This document shows positions 17,068 through 24,375 of a stretch of 41,470 bases of DNA, one piece after another. This DNA comes from CAZPAH01 sp964584495 (GTDB lineage: Bacteria; Krumholzibacteriota; Krumholzibacteriia; Krumholzibacteriales; Krumholzibacteriaceae): contig CAZPAH010000007.1 of assembly GCA_964584495.1 (NCBI GenBank), forward strand, positions 1 through 41,470, written 5' to 3'. Position numbers and translations under genes: made by a program. The notes beneath the pieces are model-generated. The model did not search any database, had not been told where the DNA came from, and saw only the letters and a program-made list of their open reading frames with translations. Each line of letters starts with the position of its first letter. The first letter of the stretch is position 1.

Positions 17068-17983
17068 CCTCGCCACCTGTCCTTGTTAGGCGGAAAAAAA
17101 TATCCTCGAGGCTTTCTTTCTTCCTGGCAACTTCAGTCACTTCAACACCGTTCTCGACGAGAACCGTGTTTATCCTCGCCGGGGACAGATCGTTCGCGAG
17201 AATCCTCAATCGATCGCTCCCGACCTGCTCGATTCTCGACGCCCCCGTTTTGCCCTCGAGTATTTTACGGGCCGCTACAGGGTCGGAGCAGACCACCTCG
17301 ACCCAGGGTTCCCCCCGGGAAAGTTCCGAAGGCGAACCGGAAGCCTTTATTAATCCATTGCTTATTATCGTAACCTTGTCACAGATCTGGTCGACCTCTT
17401 CCATCCTGTGAGAAGATAGGAGAACGGTGCGCCCGTGTTGATAGGCCAATTCCGGCAGCAGCTTCCTTACATCGGCTATTCCTGAGGGATCGAGGCCGTT
17501 TGTCGGCTCATCGAGAAGCAGAAGCTTCGGATCGGAAAGAAGGCCCGCCGCCATACCGAGACGGCGCTTCATGCCCCAGGAGTACTCCGACACTTTTCTT
17601 CCCTCCGCTCCGGCGAGACCGACCAGGGAGAGTAATCCACCGATTCTCGATCGGAAACACTCCCCGGACCAGGCGGCAAACACTTCTAGGTTTTGCCTTC
17701 CGGTGAGATAGGGATAGTAGGCGGGGGCATCGAACAGCACACCGATATTCGCTAAAGCCCTGGTCGTTTCGTTCCCGATATCATACCCGCATATACTTAT
17801 GCCGCCCGCAGTAGGCCGGAGCAGTCCACTGACGAGCTTGAAGGTAGTCGTCTTTCCGGCGCCATTGGGCCCCAGAAAACCATAGACTCCGGGTCCGTCG
17901 ATCAGAATATCGATTCCCTTCAAGGCTTCAAATTTCTTGAACGCCTTGCGGAGGCCCCTTATGGAAAGCACCGGTTCAGCCAT
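17060..17983 (-). CDS. ABC transporter ATP-binding protein
   Basis: The 307-residue ATPase belongs to the CcmA/DrrA-like ABC exporter group. Motifs in order: Walker A GPNGAGKTT (about residues 38-46), ABC signature YSWGMKRRLGMA, Walker B LLLLDEPTNGLD and H-loop SSHRMEE. The C-terminal 80 residues form the small extra domain common to DrrA-type ATPases. I chose the ATG at 17983 (MAEPVLSIRGL); an open frame extends 45 codons further up but overlaps the preceding gene and is unlike the family. Its ATG lies two bases after the stop of the Omp85-like gene, with AGAGG inside that gene, so translation is coupled. It energises the permease encoded next. Confidence 0.92.
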   Translation of the reverse strand: MAEPVLSIRGLRKAFKKFEALKGIDILIDGPGVYGFLGPNGAGKTTTFKLVSGLLRPTAGGISICGYDIGNETTRALANIGVLFDAPAYYPYLTGRQNLEVFAAWSGECFRSRIGGLLSLVGLAGAEGRKVSEYSWGMKRRLGMAAGLLSDPKLLLLDEPTNGLDPSGIADVRKLLPELAYQHGRTVLLSSHRMEEVDQICDKVTIISNGLIKASGSPSELSRGEPWVEVVCSDPVAARKILEGKTGASRIEQVGSDRLRILANDLSPARINTVLVENGVEVTEVARKKESLEDIFFRLTRTGGEDE

Positions 17984-17985
17984 GA

Positions 17986-19545
17986 TCAAAATGACCTCTG
18001 AAAACGTAAGATCAGGCGGGGATCGAAACTGTTCCTGTCTAGATCCTGCGCTAAATATAGTCCGGTATAGGGCAGAAACGACTCGCCAGAAAATCCTATA
18101 CCGGCGGTCCTCTTCCATTCATCGAAAGGGGTATCCAGGAAAGCGAGAGGAGAGGTCGCGTTCGCAGCGACCGTAAGAAGCCCTATATCGGTAAACACGA
18201 GAAAATCCCAACTCGAGAAGAGCATCCTTAATACGGGAACTTCGGGCAATTTCCTGCGTAACTCCGCCGAGAAGAGCATCATCCTGTCTCCCCTCTCCGT
18301 TCTGAAAGGAAAATCTTTCGCTCCCCTGACCCCTCCGTACCCGTTCAGGGAACGGGTGATCTGGAACGGTATCCTGTCGAAAGAGGAGAAAAGTTTGGCT
18401 CTCAGGTCGAGTTTCATTCTCCAGGGAAGATAGTTGTACCGCCTTATATCGACATCGAAAGCGGTATATGAAAAATCTCCCGGCCCGTCACGCAACCCCT
18501 TTTCCACCATGAGATCGCAGTACCATGCATTTTCCCTCCAACTCTCTTCCTGCCTCGTATCGAACTTAATATTGCACATGAGGGCCAAGCGGTGCCCTTC
18601 ATCGATAGGAGGATTCTCCCGGAACTTGTCCTTGGGGAAAAGAATCGAAGCTACCGGAAAGGCTTCAAGGGATACGTCCTTCTGAAACGAGACGCCTCCC
18701 TTCACATCCAACCGCTCTCCGGATCTGTAGTGCAATGCGATCTCCACCCCGCGCCTTTCCCAGTAATCGAAAAAGTCATCTCCGGTGAAGACAAGTATCA
18801 GCGAATTCTCCATACCCGAGAGCTGCCAGTCGTCATTGGTGAACGTCCTTTTAAAGCCGTGAAAGGCAAGTTCCAGCCCTCTTCCGTAGAGTGGGATGGA
18901 AAGCTCGGTGTCGAATCCGAGGAATCCGCCGGACTTATTCTTCAGTGGAACGCTGATCCAAGCGTGGCCCCCCACGTAGGGATCCTTGCACAGCTTGTTC
19001 TCCCTTATTATTCCGGGCCTTATAAAAGTATAATCGACCCTGCCGGCGTCACCTTCCGCCAAATTGAACCTGGTTCTGACCTCTAGAGGATCTTCCTGCT
19101 TTAGGAATGAGACGGTTCCCTCATCCTCGAACATCCTGTCATCGAGACGGCATTCGCATTTATAAAGCTTCACCTCTCCCTCGATAACCGCCTCGTGCGA
19201 AGAATACCGCTCGCTGTTTACGAGATAAAGGTTCCCGCTTATCCTCGATCTGCCGTTCATGATCAACTCGCCGTTTACTATCCATGCTTCGCCTTCAAGA
19301 AGCCCTCCGTCGAGTATGTCCAGAGCTCCCGCTATAACAACAACCGGCCCCTCGAGGATCTCACCCTTCGCGATAGTATATCCTCCGTAGAAAACCGTCT
19401 TGGGAGAAAATCTAAGAATATCCGTTAAATCATTATGCCCGAGTTTTTCCGGGTCATCGTAACTATCGGCCTCCGCCGCGGTAAAGAGGCAGATGACCTG
19501 TACGGCCGTATATAGAATGATCGCAACTTTTCCGAATACCCGCAC
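17986..19545 (-). CDS. Omp85-like outer-membrane barrel with beta-helix-like N-terminus, no POTRA
   Basis: The 519-residue protein has a signal peptide (about residues 1-26). A short strand-repeat region follows (about 52-110: YTIAKGEILEGPVVVIAGALDIL, LLEGEAWIVNGELIMNG, ISGNLYLVNS, in pieces). It resembles a bactofilin-style right-handed beta-helix. The remainder (about 150-519) is rich in amphipathic strands and ends in Phe, as outer-membrane barrels do. GYGGVRGAKDFPF near residue 410 resembles the VRG(F/Y) motif of Omp85 barrels, and the strand order around it fits the surface-antigen family. I find no POTRA-like repeats, which normally precede such barrels. The GTG start has AAGG 6 nt upstream and a good promoter at 19653-19681. 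It is the first gene of a cluster with an ABC exporter, an FG-GAP protein and DUF418. The role is unknown; assembly or secretion across the outer membrane is a guess. Confidence 0.72.
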   Translation of the reverse strand: MRVFGKVAIILYTAVQVICLFTAAEADSYDDPEKLGHNDLTDILRFSPKTVFYGGYTIAKGEILEGPVVVIAGALDILDGGLLEGEAWIVNGELIMNGRSRISGNLYLVNSERYSSHEAVIEGEVKLYKCECRLDDRMFEDEGTVSFLKQEDPLEVRTRFNLAEGDAGRVDYTFIRPGIIRENKLCKDPYVGGHAWISVPLKNKSGGFLGFDTELSIPLYGRGLELAFHGFKRTFTNDDWQLSGMENSLILVFTGDDFFDYWERRGVEIALHYRSGERLDVKGGVSFQKDVSLEAFPVASILFPKDKFRENPPIDEGHRLALMCNIKFDTRQEESWRENAWYCDLMVEKGLRDGPGDFSYTAFDVDIRRYNYLPWRMKLDLRAKLFSSFDRIPFQITRSLNGYGGVRGAKDFPFRTERGDRMMLFSAELRRKLPEVPVLRMLFSSWDFLVFTDIGLLTVAANATSPLAFLDTPFDEWKRTAGIGFSGESFLPYTGLYLAQDLDRNSFDPRLILRFQRSF

Positions 19546-19652
19546 TTAAACCTTCAATTCTCTATGGATTAAAAAGCTCAAACCCGCCCCTCTAGCGTGT
19601 CGACATAACTCAATACGGCGCCACTAGCCAATAGTTCCAAATATCGGAGATA

Positions 19653-19681
19653 ATAATACAGAGGATCGTGTTATTTTTCAA
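19653..19681 (-). promoter_or_regulatory. sigma70-type promoter for the Omp85-like/ABC cluster
   Basis: TTGAAA (19676-19681) and TATTAT (19653-19658) are separated by 17 nt on the minus strand, both five of six consensus bases. The leader to the GTG at 19545 is about 100 nt. The promoter starts only about 40 nt beyond the group II intron's 3' end, so the intron inserted just upstream of it without breaking it. Confidence 0.65.
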
Positions 19682-19833
19682 ACGGCAATAGAAGAATAAT
19701 TGTGATGCCCGGCAGCGCGTTGTAGAGTAGGAGTCAGGCGCCGTGGCTACAGGTTCCGGGTGGCATTTCCCGCATCCTTTCGGGCAGGGCCTCAGTCCCG
19801 GCAACCATACGCGGTTTCCAGTCTCCCCTCATC

Positions 19834-19867
19834 AAACCGTACGTGAGGTTTTCCCTCATACGGCTTT
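19834..19867 (-). ncRNA. Group II intron domain V (catalytic hairpin)
   Basis: It is exactly 34 nt, with a perfect-looking two-part stem, the AGC catalytic triad near the 5' strand and an asymmetric internal bulge. It sits 18 nt after the stop of the reverse-transcriptase frame. The sequence closely follows the bacterial GAGCCGUAU..ACGUACGGUUC pattern, as in Ll.LtrB. Confidence 0.85.
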
Positions 19868-19884
19868 CCTGTGAGAATTAAGGG

Positions 19885-21172
19885 TCACGAATACTGCCAT
19901 CGCACCCGGTAGTCCCGATACAGACCCAGCGTCCGGTAGAGGTATGTGTAGTCATACCGTTTCCATCCTCTACCGCTACGATGTGCCTGCACCTGCAAGG
20001 CTCGGCGCAACTTTATCTCCACATGGTTTCGTATGCTGTTAAAGACAGCACAGGAGTTACCTACACGAAAATAATTAACCCATCCGCGCAGTATATGGTT
20101 CGCCCGTCTGACACGCTCGGAGATAGCAACCGGGGCCTTCGGGTTGAACACTTTCTTCATCTTCTCGTGGAGCCGCTTCTGCGACTTCTTCGAAGGATAA
20201 TAAAGTGTTGCCCTCTTGGTCCTGTCCCGGTTCCAGACCCGCTTAAAGGTGAAACCAAGAAAGTCAAAGGTCTCCATCTCGGCATCCACTACACGGCTCT
20301 TCTCTGCGTTGAGTTCCAGCTCCAATCGTCCAAGTATCTCCCGCAGGCGGTCCATCGCCCAGTGGGCATCCCTGTCTGTCAGGAGCACCAGATCGTCAGC
20401 ATATCTGACCAACTGCACGTTCGGGCCTTTCCGTTCGGTATACCCCCTCTTCTTCCATGTCGCATCGAGCGCACGGAGATATATGTTCGCCAGTAGCGGT
20501 GATATCACTCCACCCTGTGGCGTCCCCTTCTTGGGCTTCCATCTGCGGCCATCTTCTTCAACATCGCACTTGAGCCATGACTTGATAAGCCCGAGTACCT
20601 TGCGGTCCACTATCCTTCGGGCCACCAACTGCATCAGCTTCCCGTGCGGTATCGAATCGAAATATGCCTTGATGTCAACATCACAGACCTGGGTCAATCC
20701 CCAGTTGAGGTACTTCACCACTTCTCGGGCCGCCTGCTGCGCGCTTCGCCCCGGCCGGAATCCCCAACTTGAGTCCGTAAAATCCGCCTCATAGACTGGT
20801 TCTATCACCAGCAACAAGGCCTGTTGCACTACACGATCTCTTACACTGGGAATCCCCAGGGGCCTCTTGCGCCCATCGGGCTTCGGGATATATACCCGCT
20901 TTACCGCTTGCGGCCGATATGTCCCGGCTTTAAGTTCCTCCCTTAATCCCGAGAGAAACTCGTCTACATCCTTCTCGTCAATGTCCTCGATAATCCACTC
21001 CAGATGCCCCGCCGTTCGCTCGCACTCGCAGCCAGGCTTCCTGTAGGACGTCCCATCGGCAGACTTTGTCATATAGAGCGTAGAACCGGAACTTCGGCTC
21101 GGCCTTCGCCTTCTCCCCTAGCTTCCTCCGAAGACTCTGAAGTTTACTCTCTGCGCTTCCTAGCTCTTGCAA
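19885..21172 (-). pseudogene. ltrA: Group II intron reverse transcriptase/maturase, frameshifted
   Basis: The intron-encoded protein should both reverse-transcribe and help splice the intron. The reverse transcriptase core is intact in one frame (20991-19885): YIPKPDGRKRPLGIP, GFRPGRSAQQA, the polymerase motif YADDLVLL and the maturase segment GWVNYFRVGN..TLGLYRDYRVR. The N-terminal 60 codons are in another frame: TTG start at 21172 with GGGAGAGG upstream, then LRRKLGEKAKAEPKFRFYALYDKV up to GGASGVD (quoted in part). The frames meet at about 20992, where one base must be skipped to pass from GVD into IEDIDE. Compared with the usual GVDGxTIE in relatives, an 8-base deletion would explain it. 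Joined, the protein is about 428 residues, a normal length for endonuclease-less intron proteins. It may be inactive, rely on frameshifting, or reflect a sequence error. Confidence 0.85.
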
Positions 21173-21692
21173 TGCGCCTCTCCCAGTCTTCTTCGGACAA
21201 CACCCACAGTAGGAGTCCTTCCCTACCCCGATGTTATGTTGTCATCGGGATCAATCGGTACTATGACTCCATCCGACTCCCTCCCGCGCTCTTCTGGACT
21301 TCGACCCTCGGCCTTATACCAGAAGTCTCCTCCATGCTTTACCTGCATGGGCCCGGAAGGGTCTCCCCAGTTAACACGTCTTCTTTCCCGGCATGTCGCC
21401 CCCAATACCCCGGAGGAGCCCCGGGCGGATTTACCTGTCCTACATCCCGGAGTGCTGGCTTCCCCGCTCAGATACCGGGTCGCCCTCCTCAATTTGGTTT
21501 TTACGAGGCTATATCTAGGTTCACTCGCGTTGCAACCTGCCGGTTCGCGTCGCCTCCTTACAGAGACTTTGTCGGGCCGCTTAGACGCCCCCGTTACCGG
21601 TATGCGCCCGGCCCCTCGCTACGGGGCTGACAGGCATTTACCCCGGTCGGCACCTTGCAGCCGACTAGAAAAGACGTGCCTTCGTTGGGCAC

Positions 21693-24221
21693 TCACCTGA
21701 GTAGAACCATTTTCCGGGTACCGGTGAAACTCTTCGAATATAACCGGTAGAAATATATGCCCGATGCAACAAGCCTCCCGACCGAATCCCTGCCGTCCCA
21801 GTCAACGCTCCAATTTCCGTCTTCGTACCGGCACTCGGCCAGTGAGCGGATATGCCGCCCGCCGGCATCGTATATATCGATCCGGAGCCTGGTACCCTCC
21901 GGCAGATCGAACCGTATCGTCGTTACCGGATTAAATGGATTCGGTATATTCTGATGCAGGGCGAAGGTCCTTATGCATGGATTTTCTTCCGCACCGGTCA
22001 GTGATGAGATTATAAGATCCCTGTCCGAATCATCCTTGGCGGCCAATTTATTGGCGTCACGGGCAATCACCCTGATCCTTGTCGAAGCGCTGGCAGTGTC
22101 GGGGACGGCCCACATGAAGGACCCATCGTTGGTCTCGCCTTCGGCAAGGGTGTCGGGGTAGGTAAAGCCTCCGTCCCATGATCTGAGAATATCTATCGAG
22201 GTGACACCGAAATTGTCGGATGCGTTCCACCCGATCTCGTACGTCTCTCCCCCTACGATCGTGCCCCCGTCCGACATCGAGGTCAATTCAATGACCGGCG
22301 GCTCGGTGTCGGGCCACACTCCCTCGGTCAACCAGTCAAGAGTCTTTCCTACTATGGTATCCCTCATCGCACTCGTATTGACCGCCTCGACACCGAAGGC
22401 GTAGTAGACCAGCTTAAAAAGACCCTCGAATCTCAATCCACCTTCGACGCCCGCGGAATACTCAAAAACGGGCAGCGCTCCCGGCAAAAGCTCAATCTCG
22501 CTCGGATAGGCCTGGTCCCTGCTGCCGTCTCCTCCCCCTATCTCGAACGACAGGCCGTCACCTATAGGGTCGCCGCTAGTGCCCGTCAACGACCTGAATC
22601 CCGAATCATCCTCGATATACTCCGCCCGAAGGTAATTATTGTAGAATGTTATTCTGCTGATTATGGCATCATGATTGAGTTGCCAGCCTATATCCTGCCC
22701 CGTGATGAAAAGCCTGCCTCCGAGATTGAGGTACATCTGGAGCGCCTGGATATTCTCCGGCTCGATATTTCCCAACGTGCCCGTTATCCACACTACGGCT
22801 ACATATTCCATCATCGTATTGCCGCTGACGAATCCTTCAGAGTCCTCGTCCCATTCATCAAAGATATACCCCGTGTTTGCGAGGGCTTGTTCAAAGTATT
22901 TGTTGTAATCGCTTCCTCCATCGTCGTCGACCAGAAGGAGGGGACAATCTCCAATTGTGACTATGAAGGTGTCCCGGTCTTCGAATCCACCATCCGCGTA
23001 AAAATCCAGATAGAGATTGACCCGTTTACCCGGAGGAGCGAACTCGCTCACCTCGCAGCGGAAAGGGTTCGCGCCGGTTGCAAAATCGCCCGGCAGAACC
23101 GAGCCGTATTCACCCGTGTTCCGGGTTATTTTGATATACTCGCTCTCGGTGGATAGTTTTATGTTAACACCAGTACGCTCGGGAGCGACGAAATCGCTCC
23201 TTACCGTCACGCTCATATCGATTTCCTCTCCCGGATCGGGTTCGGAATCGAGATCCCCCTCGAAATCGTTAATGACGCAGCTGTCGAACAACATGCCGAG
23301 GCCGTCGCTGTATAGGACCCTCTGGGAATTCGTCCCTATCTTCGCCGATCCATATTTGATCCAGAAAAAGCCGTCGACGCCCCAATCCGTCCCCCAGCTG
23401 TTCTTGACCAGCCATGCCCCTTCTCCATCACACATATCGTCGTCCCATCCGATTATCACGACTGCGTGGTTGACCGGCGCCGTATCGTCATGCTCGTAGC
23501 ACCCTCCTCCGTACGAATAGAAATCACTATAAACCGTCAATGATGTCTTGACCGGGGATACCAGGATGTTCTCCTTTATCGCCTCGACATCGTTAGGGAC
23601 ATTGACCCAGCCTTTCAATGTTGCAGCTTTCTCGCAGCCATCCTCAACGCAGGGTATTACATCGCTCCTTCCGTAAGGCATGCATGATTCGGAAACCGCC
23701 CCGTTATCCCTTATATGCGCCCACGCCGTGGATGAACTGGATCCTCCGCAACCCCATCCGAAAGTCGCGCATGATAGTATCGCCTGTTCCGACAGATCGT
23801 ACTCCACACCCTCTTTTCTCAGGAGAAGCGACTCGAGCGTTCCGATCGCAGCGAAAGCCCAGCAGGCCCCACACCCGGTCTGGTCCTTCACCGTCGAAAC
23901 CATCCCATAATCTCTCCAATCCCAGCTTCCCGGGAGATCCCAAGTCCTTTCCGATCCGGCCAAAACGGCCGGTTTCCCCATCAGGCCTTTTCCCTCCGGT
24001 AATTCGGACAGGCCTAGAAGCAGCTGCCTCTCTTCTTCCGACATGCCTGTCATCGGCGTACGTCTGGCGATCCAGCTGTATCCTCTGGCGTCTATCTCTT
24101 TTTGAAGAGTCTCGATTTCCGGATCTTCGCCCGCGGAGGCCACAGGCGATAACGGGGCTATACAAATAAAAAGCACCGCCAGGGTGCACAGCATCTCCAT
24201 CCATAGGGGATCCCTATTCAT
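21693..24221 (-). CDS. Secreted papain-family (C1) cysteine protease with FlgD-Ig tail
   Basis: This 842-residue exported peptidase has a signal peptide (hydrophobic core at about residues 10-30). The papain domain (about 94-310) has oxyanion Gln Q114, nucleophile C120 (QTGCGACWAF), H252 (NHAVVIIGWDDD) and N274 (KNSWGTDWG). A linker domain follows (about 320-420), then a LLVDDDGG...-type alpha/beta domain (about 430-640) that resembles ThuA/glutamine-amidotransferase-like modules in secreted proteins. An Ig-like stretch (about 650-740) leads to a C-terminal FlgD-Ig domain (about 755-842: QNIPNPFNPVTTIRFDLP, ASGIYFYRL). That tail serves as a sorting or surface-display signal in several FCB lineages. 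The ATG at 24221 has AAGGAG 6 nt upstream. The TGA stop at 21693-21695 lies inside the group II intron: the last exon codon is split by it. Confidence 0.93.
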   Translation of the reverse strand: MNRDPLWMEMLCTLAVLFICIAPLSPVASAGEDPEIETLQKEIDARGYSWIARRTPMTGMSEEERQLLLGLSELPEGKGLMGKPAVLAGSERTWDLPGSWDWRDYGMVSTVKDQTGCGACWAFAAIGTLESLLLRKEGVEYDLSEQAILSCATFGWGCGGSSSSTAWAHIRDNGAVSESCMPYGRSDVIPCVEDGCEKAATLKGWVNVPNDVEAIKENILVSPVKTSLTVYSDFYSYGGGCYEHDDTAPVNHAVVIIGWDDDMCDGEGAWLVKNSWGTDWGVDGFFWIKYGSAKIGTNSQRVLYSDGLGMLFDSCVINDFEGDLDSEPDPGEEIDMSVTVRSDFVAPERTGVNIKLSTESEYIKITRNTGEYGSVLPGDFATGANPFRCEVSEFAPPGKRVNLYLDFYADGGFEDRDTFIVTIGDCPLLLVDDDGGSDYNKYFEQALANTGYIFDEWDEDSEGFVSGNTMMEYVAVVWITGTLGNIEPENIQALQMYLNLGGRLFITGQDIGWQLNHDAIISRITFYNNYLRAEYIEDDSGFRSLTGTSGDPIGDGLSFEIGGGDGSRDQAYPSEIELLPGALPVFEYSAGVEGGLRFEGLFKLVYYAFGVEAVNTSAMRDTIVGKTLDWLTEGVWPDTEPPVIELTSMSDGGTIVGGETYEIGWNASDNFGVTSIDILRSWDGGFTYPDTLAEGETNDGSFMWAVPDTASASTRIRVIARDANKLAAKDDSDRDLIISSLTGAEENPCIRTFALHQNIPNPFNPVTTIRFDLPEGTRLRIDIYDAGGRHIRSLAECRYEDGNWSVDWDGRDSVGRLVASGIYFYRLYSKSFTGTRKMVLLR

Positions 24222-24259
24222 AAGAACTCCTTGTCGGCCGAGTCGGGTCTCCTAATGGA

Positions 24260-24288
24260 AATATGGCTATAAAGTTCCGCCGATTCAA
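24260..24288 (-). promoter_or_regulatory. Possible promoter for the papain-family protease
   Basis: TTGAAT (24283-24288) and CATATT (24260-24265) are 17 nt apart on the minus strand, four of six consensus bases each. The leader would be about 32 nt and carries the AAGGAG site. Confidence 0.4.
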
Positions 24289-24375
24289 CAGATATAATCC
24301 AGTATTCTCGGAATATGCCTCGCGGCCGTCCGGGAGCCGTCGTTTCGCCGGTCCCGGGAATCTATATCTAACCTG

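Larger units (their letters stand above)
19722..21696 (-). mobile_element. Group II intron, complete, about 1975 nt
   Basis: On the minus strand the element begins with GTGAGT at 21696, which fits the GUGYG-type 5' end, and is followed directly by the stem GCC-CAACGAA-GGC. Some 520 nt of structured, non-coding sequence (domains I-III) precede the reverse-transcriptase frame. A canonical 34-nt domain V lies at 19834-19867: its two strands AAAGCCGTATGAGG and CCTCACGTACGGTTT enclose a GAAA-type loop and contain the AGC triad. Domain VI ends with CTCCTACTCTAC, placing the 3' boundary at 19722. A possible EBS1 (CTGAG, 21467-21471) pairs with the last five exon bases (CTCAG, 21697-21701). The encoded protein has no HNH endonuclease. 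The 5' end is firm to a base or two; the 3' end is inferred from the usual terminal AC. Confidence 0.85.

Noticed and set aside
16219..17373. 384-codon plus-strand open frame opposite the ABC genes
   Set aside because: The product is Arg/Ser/Pro-rich without structure and lies antisense to clear ABC genes.
19610..19804. 64-codon minus-strand frame crossing the intron 3' end
   Set aside because: It straddles domain VI and the 3' exon and looks non-coding; it matters only as the read-through tail after splicing.
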